Positions 21,822 through 30,880 of a stretch of 64,000 nt of DNA are shown in pieces. The stretch comes from Taudactylus pleione (taxonomy: Eukaryota; Chordata; Amphibia; Anura; Myobatrachidae). Position 1 is the stretch's first letter. Every line of letters begins with the position of its first letter. The notes below the pieces were generated by a model. That model had not been told where the DNA came from and searched no databases. It saw only the letters and a program-made list of their open reading frames with translations. The DNA is taken from positions 19,546,501 through 19,610,500 of the forward strand of contig JAUIMM010000115.1 in assembly GCA_031769625.1 (NCBI GenBank). Direction: 5' to 3'. A program made the translations under genes and the position numbers.

Positions 21822-21822
21822 A
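21762..21822. repeat. (TA)n microsatellite
   Basis: ta dinucleotide runs interrupted by cagtatg. Confidence 0.9.
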
Positions 21823-21865
21823 AGCTAGTTCAGCACTTATATAAGCTTTTTTTTTTATTACTGCG

Positions 21866-21904
21866 ACCTTGATAAAGGGACTCTGCGCAGTCCCGAAACA
21901 TTGG
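21866..21904 (+). ncRNA. Hammerhead-like ribozyme motif 2 (degenerate core)
   Basis: TTGATAA (21869-21875; two changes from CTGATGA) is followed by a perfect 6-bp hairpin GGGACT-ctgcgc-AGTCCC (21877-21894) and then GAAAC (21895-21899). cc before the core and gg after attg could give a minimal stem I. A terminal-repeat-like context follows: gtgcttatataagtgctgaactagctttg at about 21967 repeats, in inverse, sequence at about 21822-21846. The core substitutions suggest a decayed copy. Confidence 0.35.
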
Positions 21905-22119
21905 AATATGCAGGTAGCATAAAATTTTTTCTATCTACCAGACCTGGAGTGACCCGTTTGTTCGTGTGCTTATATAAGTGCTGAACTAGCTTTGTGCATT
22001 TTTCTCTGCGGAAGCACCCAGGCAGTTGCTTGAAAGCAAGTGAGTGCCAGACTATTGGATTGTGTATATATATATGTATATATACACATAGCCTGCAGCA
22101 CTCTCTGCTTAGTGAGTGC

Positions 22120-22562
22120 TACCTACACTAATTTACCTTGAGAAGACTGTCTCTTGTTACTGCAGGTGGTCAGCATGGCTGGAGTGGGAGTCAGTGGGAC
22201 CATGCTGAGTTCGGGGCTCGGGCTGTGCTGCACATCTCAGTGGTCCGGTGAGTGCTTGGCAGCGGGCGGCAAATGCGGAGGCGGAGCCGTGAGTCACTCA
22301 CGGCTCTGCTCTGCAAAGGACCATGGGAGGAGTGGCCACGGCTGGACATGCGCAGTATGCCCTCCTGCAGCCGCGGCCATTTTCCTTGTCCCCTGTAGTC
22401 AGAATGAGCTTCTGTTCAGAAGCTCATTCTGTCTGACTACTGCGCTACACGATTGGCGCTCAGTTCCGATCGTGGTAGCGGTGGGGGAGAACTGCAGAGC
22501 CTTGGAATGTCCCTAGGCATTCTGATGCCTTAGGCATTTGCTTAGTATGCCTAGGGCCAGCT
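22120..22562. mobile_element. Probable hAT-like element, right end
   Basis: The right end ccctagggccagctctg is the inverse of cagagctggccctagg, similar to the left end of the hAT-type element at 41792 (cagggctggccctag). The body is CpG-richer than its surroundings and has short inverted repeats (gaatgagcttctg / cagaagctcattc near 22403-22428). The left end is not recognised. The 120-codon open frame from 22154 is GC-rich and has no recognisable domain. Confidence 0.35.
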
Positions 22563-22568
22563 CTGTAT

Positions 22569-22966
22569 GTTGGGTACACACTGACCGATATATCCGCCAT
22601 TCAATTGAATGGTCAATATATAACGTGTGAGTCAGCCAGTGTGTACCAGCGATATTTCTGTGAACAACATCGTTCACAAACATATCGCGTTGGCTGTGCT
22701 GCACAGCCAATGCCCAATATATCTACAAATATATTGGTGCATCGTGCTGTGTGTATAGGCGGTTAGCCAACTGCCCGTACACTTGCTCCACGGGCCGGCG
22801 GTGATTGACAGCTTAACTGGGTGGGTGTATCCGAATGCCCGCCCAGTTGTGACGTTAGTCACGATGGATTGTGCAGAATGTATGCAGAACATATGTTCTG
22901 CACAGTCTGCAGATATATCTGCAGATCAGTAATCTTCAGATATATCTATCTGGTGTGTATCAACCT
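22569..22966. mobile_element. MITE with 'tgggtacacact' ends
   Basis: Left tgggtacacactgaccgata and right atctggtgtgtatcaacc are imperfect inverted repeats. Internal small palindromes (e.g. gcagaacatatgttctgc near 22882-22899) are typical of foldback MITEs. Confidence 0.5.
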
Positions 22967-23035
22967 TTAGAAGCTGATTGGTTGCTGTGGGCAACTACTC
23001 CACTTTATCTCAATTCAAGATCCCTAATACACTAT

Positions 23036-23534
23036 GGGGTCTATGTACTAAGCTTTGTAACAGGGCCTTATTTAGATAGGAGGGGGCCCATGTGCATTCT
23101 CCATCTGGAGTCCCCTCCTCCCTCCCTGGCGGCCGCCAGCGTACTGACAGCAGCAGTAGACTCCGGGCACTAGTCAGTACCCAGAGTCTGCTGTGCATGC
23201 ACAGGACACCAGAAAAATGGTGCGGCAGCTGTTTTCCGGGTGATTTCCCTACTACGCATGTGTAAAACGCTGGGAAAATGGCAGCAGCTGCCATTTTCCA
23301 GGTATTTTACATAGTGCTACTCCGGCTGACATGGGACTTCGGAGAGGTATAAAAAAGTATGGGTGCAGGGTATATGGTGTGTGCCGCACTCCCTTCACCC
23401 ATTATAAATACACCCCTGCCTTGGAAAGAGATAAAGTGGATAGAGATAAAGTACCAACCAATTGGCTCCAGTCACTTTACAGGCGGTGTTTCAAAAATAC
23501 AGTTAGAAGCTGATTGATTGGTACTTTATCTCTG
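23036..23534. mobile_element. 'aggggtctatttactaagc' MITE split by a hAT insertion
   Basis: ggggtctatgtactaagctttgtaa at 23036-23060 matches the left arm of the MITE at 15801. After the insert at 23061-23418 the matching sequence resumes (agagataaagtggatag ... gtaccaaccaattgg ... ttcaaaaa ... gctgattgattggtactttatctct). The outer right arm is truncated after tttatctct. Confidence 0.65.
23061..23418. mobile_element. hAT-like MITE nested in the 23036 MITE
   Basis: Left end cagggccttatttagatagg and right end ttataaatacacccctg are imperfect inverted repeats. The flanks ctttgtaa (23053-23060) and ccttggaa (23419-23426) agree at 6 of 8 positions, consistent with an aged 8-bp hAT duplication. Removing the insert rejoins the two halves of the surrounding MITE. 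Confidence 0.55.
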
Positions 23535-23589
23535 CAGTCCTGGGGAACACTAAAATGTGGTCCCCCTGGATCCTGACAGCAGTTATGCA

Positions 23590-23667
23590 GGGTACACACT
23601 TGTACAATCCGCAGTAGATCCAAGTCCCGGCTGACGGGTCTGCCCGATATTGGACAAGTGTGTACCC
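23590..23667. repeat. Short palindrome, 'gggtacacacttgt' ends
   Basis: gggtacacacttgt at 23590 is the exact inverse of acaagtgtgtaccc at 23654-23667. A miniature foldback element or remnant. Confidence 0.6.
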
Positions 23668-24580
23668 ACCAATGCCGATATTTACGCAACTGAGCAATTA
23701 TTGGCCGACGGTCGCACTGCACAGGCACCAAGGTACCTTAGTGATGCCACTCACATTGAGTATTTCTTTGCATAGTGATCGACAGACAGGGACAAACAGT
23801 TATGGGGCAGTTACGGGGATCGCAGCTGCGATTGCATTAGCATCCATGCCTGAATCAGGCCCACAGTGCAGTGAAATATTTTTAATCCAGTTTCTTCCTG
23901 TAAAGTCTTCATAAGATATTACAGGTGTAACAGCCAACAGGTTTTATTAATGATAAATTTACTAGACATACCAAAGCAGGAGAAAAAAAATCACTTCCAT
24001 TTGCAGTGGAAAAAAGACTATCTTTATATTATTTACTGTTACATTATTGTTTCAAAGTGTCTTTGTAGAGTAAAAAGTTGCTTCCTTTTTTGAGCCTGTG
24101 TTTTTTATCTTACATCCCTTTATCACTTGTGCTCCTCTCTTGACAGCAGGTGACAGGAATAGGCTAAAAGCCCTTGTTCTCAAGTGATATTCCTGAGTAC
24201 ACACAAATAGAAACAAAACATCCTTACATCCTGCCTTAAACCCAGTGGGGAAAGACAGTCAAACGTCCACCTCATGAGTAGAAGGGTATGAAACCTCGTA
24301 CATTCTCTTTGCTGTGATTCAGCAGAATTTTGGCTTATAAATCCCACATCGCTACAAAACCTTTTTCTTTTTACATTGTATCAGTGAATCTGTGATTTAT
24401 GATTTGCACTGTCCATTTTTAATTCCAGCACTTCTAACAGTGGTGTCAGACAGCAACTTTATAGATAGAGCTTTTTCTAATGGAACAGAACTTGTGACAT
24501 TGACGCAATGTGGCCCCTTCACTTCAGAGTGTACTCACGGAGGAGATAAAACTCTATGGATGCTAGCTCTTTTCCACTCT
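23668..24580. other. Non-genic stretch
   Basis: A PIF-type right end (gcctgaatcaggccc) is visible at about 23848-23862; its partner end is not recognised. The remainder is AT-rich with no gene. Confidence 0.4.
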
Positions 24581-24581
24581 A

Positions 24582-24790
24582 AAGCTTGGTACACACTAAA
24601 CGATGCGGATCAGAACAATATATCGTACACATCGTACGATTTGTACACCTGAATGGCAGTTCACGACAGTCGTTTATCCCGTCTGCTGTTCTGCATGGCG
24701 GATGAGACGATGCAATGAATGACACGGTGCATGTTACATGCAGCATGTAATGAGACATTGTGCTGTCGTACGAGAAACTTTTTCTTAGGG
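24582..24790. mobile_element. Partial MITE, 'aagcttggtacacactaaacgat' end
   Basis: The left end resembles other 'ggtacacact' MITE termini in this window, followed by palindromic words (tcgtacacatcgtacga). The right half is missing where the Tc1-like end begins. Confidence 0.4.
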
Positions 24791-24794
24791 TTTT

Positions 24795-24967
24795 TTTATT
24801 TATAAAATTAGCAAAAATCGCAAAAAAACTTTTTACACGTTGTCATTATGGGGTATTGTGTGTAGAATTTTGAGGACAAAAATTAATTTATTCCATTTTG
24901 GAATAAGGCTGTAACATAACAAAATGTGGAAAAAGTGAAGCGCTGTGAATACTTTCCGGATGCACTG
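24795..24967. mobile_element. Tc1/mariner element end (truncated)
   Basis: The right terminus, gaatactttccggatgcactg followed by TA, and the preceding blocks cattatggggtattgtgtgtag and ccattttggaataaggctgtaac match, from memory, the 3' end of a Tc1-like transposon widespread in fish and frogs. Only about 170 bp remain and no transposase is present. Confidence 0.75.
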
Positions 24968-25039
24968 TATACTGTAGTTAGAGACAAGGACAGAAACAAT
25001 AGGTTTGGATTTATTAAAGATCAATAGATTGCCTGTGAG

Positions 25040-25440
25040 AACACCCAATATGACCCCATAAAAGAAAGCCCCTCTTCAGGACATCCAGCACTGAGTGTGA
25101 AGGGAGGAGTGGGACCCAAAGAGCTGATGGGCACCAGCCCTGGGGAAGCAGTCAGGAAGAGATTCCTTAATGGGGTTCAGGGGTAATAGTGGGATTAATA
25201 TATGTCTACTATTGGTTTTTACAGTGGAACTACAGGTGCCAACCTGCCTGCCCTTTGACACTTGTGGAACTACAAGTGCCAGCAGGCGGCCGGCACCCAT
25301 AACCCCACTGTAAAAAAAAATAGTAATAAAAACACAGTACTCACACACTGTGGAAAGTAAAGTTTTATTACATGCTAAACACACTCACACATACTTACCT
25401 TCTACCAGGTGATCGGTCCCCTTGTCCAGCAGAATGCAGA
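25040..25440. repeat. Dispersed repeat family A, copy 2
   Basis: Shares 'ttttacagtggaactacaggtgcc' (about 25218) and 'taaacacactcacacatacttacctt' (about 25376-25401) with the copy at 5460-6230. Contains a local inverted duplication of 'ggaactacaggtgcca'. Class not identified. Confidence 0.55.
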
Positions 25441-26324
25441 GCTAACGGGGGAGATACAACAGAGCTGAGCAACAGGGAAGCCGACCCTGCCAGTGAGAGA
25501 ACAGGAAAGTGTTTCATCAGACCTATGAGACCAGACTAGGAGAAACTCCAAAATTACCTTGTAACTGTTTCAGTGGGCCACGGTCAGAGACGAAGACCCT
25601 GACCTGGCTGAGCAAAGTGGACTCTTAGCAATTACCTAATTGTACATGTACATTAAGCTTTTATGTTTCCTTTGAATCTGCTGTGCTTCCTAGCAATGGA
25701 ACCATAATCTGGTTAATTATATTGAAAAAAATGGTAATAAATAACAAGATAAATACTACAAAAGGTCATTAACAATACGACAACTGCTTTTATCAGCACA
25801 AACACAGAATATCTCTGCAGCATTGATTAGGAAATAATTACTTGACAAACGCTATATCTATTTGACACGTGTGACATCGATTAATGAAACTGTTTCAATA
25901 CTGGAGGAAATGAACATAAAATACTGTGCTCTATTTTGGGTTACAAATACAGTTAGGCTGTACAGCTTATAAAAACAAATAACATAAAATTAGATCTGTT
26001 TTTTGTGGGGGGAGGGATTTTTATTAAAAAAAGCATTTTTATTTGAAATTAAACTGTTAACAGAACACTTATTGCAGTTTTACAGGTACTGGGGCTGTAC
26101 CACTGCCTTTGCAGGGGAAACCTTTATCTGCAGTACCCCTATATTTGAAAAGAGGCGTAACATTTTCAACAAAAATACTAGACCTGTGGCGCTACGTCTG
26201 TGTTTATATATGAACAGTTGGTTCTGATATATACTTCTTTGTTGTGTTTTTTTTTATGTCATTTAAATTATAACCTGAATATTTGGAGGATTTCCATCAC
26301 ACCTACATGATACTCTGGTGAATG
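25441..26324. other. AT-rich non-genic stretch
   Basis: Nothing recognisable apart from A/T runs. Confidence 0.5.
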
Positions 26325-26362
26325 AATTCAGTCGGTAGTATAGAACGTTGCAATTCAGTTCT
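26325..26362 (+). repeat. Exact 38-bp direct repeat, copy 1
   Basis: Identical at all 38 positions to 29499-29536; starts aattcagtcggtagtatag and ends gcaattcagttct. The copies are 3.17 kb apart and the flanks do not match. In one frame both read NSVGSIERCNSVL followed by V. Origin unknown. Confidence 0.9.
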
Positions 26363-26487
26363 GGTCATAAAACTTCTCCCAGCCTAGTGCCAGATTAAGG
26401 TCCACATGGTCCTGGAGCTGGAGTCACTTGGGCCCCCGCTCTCGGGTCCAGCTGAAGAAACCAAGCAGCCTGGTAAGTATAAAGGGC

Positions 26488-26724
26488 CTTATTCAGCTTT
26501 GGAAATAGAGTGAGATTTAGCACTTAACTGATCATCTTGGTGAAACCATGCTGCACTGCAGGTGGCGCAGATTTAAAATGTGCAGAGATATTTAGATTTG
26601 GGAGGGGTGTGTCCAAACTGTCATCTAAAGTGCAGTGTAATAATAAAGCTGTGCAGTATTTGTGGGCTACATACAAAAGCAACCAGTATTTACCCTACAT
26701 GAAAAAAAATATCTGTATTTACAG
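26488..26724. mobile_element. PIF-like MITE, left part
   Basis: Starts ggccttattcagctttgg and contains gagtgagatttagca, ggtgaaaccatgctgcactgcaggtgg and agatttgggaggggtgtgtcc, which match, reversed, the right half of the MITE at 36670-37438. It is cut at 26724 by a hAT end. Confidence 0.55.
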
Positions 26725-27027
26725 TAGAGATGTGCGCTTACCCCAGTGTTTTGGTTTTGGATCTGGATCTCCCCTGGATTTGGATCTGGATCTGATATTG
26801 GATTTTTTTCCTTGGTGTTTTGTTTTATGGTTCTGGTTTTTGATCTGGATTTTTTCTTAAAATATCATAAAAACAGCTAAAATCACATAAAATGTACCTT
26901 TTTTTGGACCTACCCTCCCCCGCCCGCAACCCCCCATGCGAACCCCTCTCTCAGCTGACACTTAACTCGGTGATGGGTGCTCCGGTGAGGTCCTCTCTCT
27001 GGGGTTCCGGTCAGCTGGTCTCCTGGC
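26725..27027. mobile_element. hAT element terminal fragment
   Basis: Starts tagagatgtgcgcttacccc, then ttttggttttggatctggatc, with repeats of 'ggatctggat' and 'ataaaaacagctaaaatcaca'. The same series of words occurs at 47381-47540 in front of the decayed hAT transposase gene, so both are ends of one hAT family. Its other end was not found. Confidence 0.65.
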
Positions 27028-27317
27028 TAGAAATGGCCAACAACCAATGATAGTTTACAAATATTGATGGTGTTCTACCAATGGTTGATGGTTTTGCAAC
27101 CGATGGCAGAGATCCAATGGTTTTCTGCCATCAATGGCAAAGTTGACCCTGAAGTTTTTTTTTTGCTCCTGACATGGAGCTAAACCCCGCCCCTGGTGGT
27201 CAGCTAAGCCCCGCCCCCAATTTTTTATTGGGCCGCAGCTTGCCAGGCACCAAGAAGCAGTGGCTATCGAGTGGTGTTATTGCACCATCATTGGAAAACC
27301 CCCGATGGCCATCCCTA
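27028..27317. mobile_element. hAT-type MITE
   Basis: Termini tagaaatggcc and ggccatcccta are inverted repeats, with ccaatgat / atcattgg further in. Flanks ctcctggc (27020-27027) and ctcccggc (27318-27325) form an 8-bp duplication with one mismatch. The interior has repeated 'aatggttgatggttttg' words. Confidence 0.65.
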
Positions 27318-27331
27318 CTCCCGGCTCCTGC

Positions 27332-27381
27332 ACTGTGACCCCGGTCAGCTGCTCTATGCAGCAGCTGACCGGGGTCACAGT
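27332..27381. repeat. Perfect 22-bp hairpin
   Basis: actgtgaccccggtcagctg... (27332-27353) is exactly inverse to 27360-27381, with a 6-base loop. Probably the centre of another palindromic element; function unknown. Confidence 0.85.
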
Positions 27382-27830
27382 GCCCAGGGTCCAGCTGACT
27401 GAAGTCCGACCTTTCCAGAGCACCGTTCTCCGGGCAATGGATGCAGGTAAGTGTTTTTTTTTTTAACTATTTTTTTTTACAGTAATCTATTTAGACCACA
27501 AAGCTGATCACAGGGAGCCAGCTCCCAGCTCTTCTCTGCCTATCAGAGCAAAGCAGGAGTCTGGAAACCGAGGGAAAGTCCCAATAACACCATCTCCAGG
27601 TGGCATTATTATCACAGGGCTTCATCTGGTACTTTTTCACAATATATTTTTAGTAAATCTGGTCAGATCACATTTCCCATTACAAGTATGGGAAATGCGA
27701 TCTGCTTACTAAAAATATTTGAATTGAGGGGATTGGAGTAATTTTTCACGAAAACTACGCTAATTGTCCTTTTCACATGATTTTAGTAAAAATAATGAAT
27801 ATGTCCCTTAGAGCAAGCTCATATTTTAAC

Positions 27831-27981
27831 TAGGGATGTGCAGGCTCGGTTCTACTCGGTTCCGTTCGGATTTTTTCCCCGAATCTTATTGGGTTTCAGC
27901 TGTCACGAGTTTTGGATAGCCAATAAGATTCGGTAAAAAAAAACGAACGGAACCGAGTAGAACCGAGCCTGCACATCCCTA
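27831..27981. mobile_element. Foldback hAT MITE, 'tagggatgtgcaggctcgg'
   Basis: A 151-bp near-perfect palindrome with long arms from tagggatgtgcaggctcggt to accgagcctgcacatcccta. Flanked by an exact 8-bp duplication, attttaac, at 27823-27830 and 27982-27989. It shares its outer 16 bp with the element at 45794-46000. Confidence 0.9.
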
Positions 27982-28129
27982 ATTTTAACACATCTTTAAT
28001 TCCTCCCACATAGTGTTACTTGGGTTTGCTAAAGTGCAAAATTGCACCTTCCAGCTGGATTTACTTCTACTGTAAAAGAAGCCCAGACTGTTTAATTTTT
28101 TTCCCACCTGATTGTACAACACTGCTTTC

Positions 28130-28494
28130 CAGTGGCATCAAAAGTGGGGTGCGGGCCGCACCCGGGTGTCACCTGCCGAGAGGTGACACCAAAATGCCGA
28201 CTACGCCTCAGTGACAGGAGCCGGGTGCTGCACTGTAACATTATATGCAGCACTCAGCTCCTGGCACAGTGAGGGAGCCGGCACGGCAAATGCACTGGTC
28301 CTTGGGGGCAGTCTGCACCTTCGGGACCCCCCTGAGCCACTAAAATGGGGGGTTTGGGCCGCTTGACCATGCCCCTACCTGCGAGCCCACACCCATCATA
28401 GAGAGGCCACGCCCTCTTTTTACGCCATGTGGCTTTGCCGTGCACACTACATTACACTCCGCACCGGGTATCACCAAGTATAGTAACGCCACTG
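28130..28494. mobile_element. hAT-type MITE, 'cagtggc' ends
   Basis: The left end cagtggcatcaaaagtgggg and right end tatagtaacgccactg are imperfect inverted repeats; the exact 8-bp duplication ctgctttc is at 28122-28129 and 28495-28502. The interior is CpG-rich. Open frames on both strands inside it have no recognisable domain. Confidence 0.8.
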
Positions 28495-28502
28495 CTGCTT
28501 TC

Positions 28503-29498
28503 CTTAGTAGTTTAGAAAAGAAAGCTCTGTATATTATTATTATATATGGCAAGACATAATCTTGGGGAAGTGTAGGTACAGTATATGTTCCCCATGTATT
28601 GTAAACACTACAGAGATGTTGTTAAGATTCTGAGAATAATAATAATAGTAATAATAATAATAAAGATCATGACAGTGTCAATTGCTGCATGTTTTGGGTC
28701 TTGTAGTAGAAGAGATGACCAAGTGGGAATTCATTCTTCAAACATGTATTTATTTGTTGTCACAGCAGTTACGTCCAAACATTCTTTTGCTCTGTCTCTA
28801 TTGAATTGAATGGAGCACTTCTATCATCGTGCTAACCAAGTAAATACAGTGAGATCAATGAATAGCATTTACAGAAGAATTACATTTTGCATTGAACCTT
28901 CTCCTGTGACGATGGTCCTTTATTTCCCCACTTTGTGTCATGTACAAATACAACTTTTTTGCGACTATCCCCTGGTATAGAAATACCTTTTCAGTAAATG
29001 ATAATGGGTCAGTAGGGTTGCTATCTTTACTGGGTAACAATCCTTCCTTCTTATCATTTGTGATATAGCTATAAGTGCTCTTGGTACATCAGAAAAAGTG
29101 ACACTAGTTTGTACTGACATGACACTCACTATATATAACTATATCTAACAGGTGTTTAATGCTTTACAAGAGGTAAGTGCACAGCTTAACTTTATGTATC
29201 TGTTATTAGGTAATAGGTACTGTGTAATTTATTATGTGCTAACCTCTGGATTTGTTTCCTTTCCTTTTTTATGTAAAATCCTACAAATAACACAGGTCTG
29301 CAATGAAAAAGCTTTTTTAACGAATTTATGTGATACTTATAGATTTTTGGCTTCTGAACACGAAAATGACTCCCGATTTTGCATACCACATAACGTTTTT
29401 CTGCAAAACGTGTATTTATGAAGAAGTAATTTTTTTCATATTCTTTAAAGTAATAAATGTATTCTGCCTACATTTATTATAAAACATTGTCTTAAATT
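28503..29498. other. AT-rich non-genic stretch
   Basis: An ATA/ATAATA run is at 28638-28663. At 29153-29173 a 21-bp block lies between ctaacag and gtaagt, which looks like splice sites, but nothing supports an exon. No gene called. Confidence 0.4.
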
Positions 29499-29536
29499 AA
29501 TTCAGTCGGTAGTATAGAACGTTGCAATTCAGTTCT
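29499..29536 (+). repeat. Exact 38-bp direct repeat, copy 2
   Basis: Identical to 26325-26362. It lies directly upstream of the transposon-like reading frame at 29543-29836. Confidence 0.9.
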
Positions 29537-29542
29537 CGTTGA

Positions 29543-29836
29543 ATTCTCATATTGAGCATTTCCCGAATAATCTCGGAGACTACAGTGAAGAACAGGGTGA
29601 ACCCTTTCCACCAAGATGTTAGAGATGTAGAAAGAAGATACCAGGGTCGTTGGGACATCAGCATGATGGCTGACTACCGCTGGATGATAAACAGAGACAA
29701 CACAGAAAAAGCTTATAAGCGAAAAGTGACAAAACGAAGTTTGAAGAAAAAAAACAAGATATTAACAATTTTTTCAATAATTATGGTTTTGTTTCTATTA
29801 TTGTTTGATTTTATTGTTATTTTGTTATGTAATTGA
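29543..29836 (+). pseudogene. C-terminal fragment of a repeat-encoded protein (unidentified)
   Basis: The frame opens after a stop at 29540-29542, has no ATG near its beginning, and runs to a stop at 29834-29836. It encodes about 97 residues with ERRYQGRWDISMMADYRWMINRDN and KRKVTKRSLKKK, then a hydrophobic tail (ILTIFSIIMVLFLLLFDFIVILL). The YQGRW..MMADY.W..RD pattern recalls, from memory, C-terminal tails of uncharacterised repeat-encoded proteins in fish and amphibians, which I cannot name. AATAAA follows at 29878-29883, fitting the 3' end of a transcription unit. It may be a remnant or the last exon of a spliced transcript. Confidence 0.35.
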
Positions 29837-29839
29837 GAC

Positions 29840-30880
29840 AAAAACACAGTGATATCATCTACACTTCGTATTTCACAATAAATATGTCAAAAACAATTAA
29901 ACTCTTTAACCCACTATACTATTTTTTTATTTGATTTCAAATGCGAACTCTATATATACAGTATATGTATTCTTACAATATACGCACATGGTTTAAATAC
30001 TTTTTCATTACCCCCATTACCACCACCAACCTGTAAAAACTTTTTCCTTGGCAGAAAGCAGTTGTATATGTGGTCATCCCTCTTACCACATTAATTATAT
30101 GTTCTCCAATAAATTAAACTTACATCGTTGGAAGCTTTTCACACATGCTATTTTTATATTCACTGAAACGGCTGATGTTTATTTGTCTGCGCATGCGCCT
30201 GTGTCGCCCCTCGCTTATATCCCGATTTTGTACTTACAGAGTCGCAATACAGATTTGGACACACAATAGCAGAAATGTAAGGGGCATTCCTGGATGCTGG
30301 CTGGGAGGTAACAGGGGGGGTGGCTCAAAAGATGCATGTCTGATGGGAGTCTTAAGGGAGATGTCTTATGGGGGTGTCACAGGCATGTGGCTGAAATCGG
30401 TTGAACACATAGAAACTCAACATAGGAGGCCATACTCAGATAGAGAAAGTGCACCTGCCATAGGGCAGGTGCAAGTTTTAATGGTTTGACAGATGGTTCA
30501 TGGTAAGATGGATGCGCCAAGCATTATTTCAGTCCTTGCACATTCATAGGCACAGATGTACACCAGGGAAGGACTTAGTAATGGCATTTGCATAAGAACA
30601 CAAACTGCAGCAAAATATATGGTCTAAGATTTAATTTAGGGGCATATTTATCAATTATTGGGTTTTAGACCCAATAATTATAATTTCTTATCGCTACTTA
30701 TCACGGCAATAAGAAATTACAGATCACCAGGATGTAACATAAATCACATCCAAGGACAGGAGATCCAATTGAAGCCCATCCCTATGATGTACAAAAGTAA
30801 AGTGATTGAGAGAAGCTGAGAAGATGTGCTACCTTTGACCTCCGGACCCAGTGGTGCCGTTTACATGGTGTCCCTGTCTG
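29840..30880. other. Non-genic stretch
   Basis: A MITE-like left end, ggggcatatttatcaatt, at about 30643 matches the ends of the element at 19042, and a palindrome (cccaataattata around 30661-30684) follows it. Nothing else recognised. Confidence 0.4.

Noticed and set aside
22154..22516. 120-codon plus-strand frame rich in Gly/Cys/Ala
   Set aside because: GC-rich repeat context with a hAT-like end; no recognisable domain.
29153..29173. 21-bp mini-exon between ctaacag and gtaagt
   Set aside because: Splice-like borders alone are common by chance; no coding context supports it.
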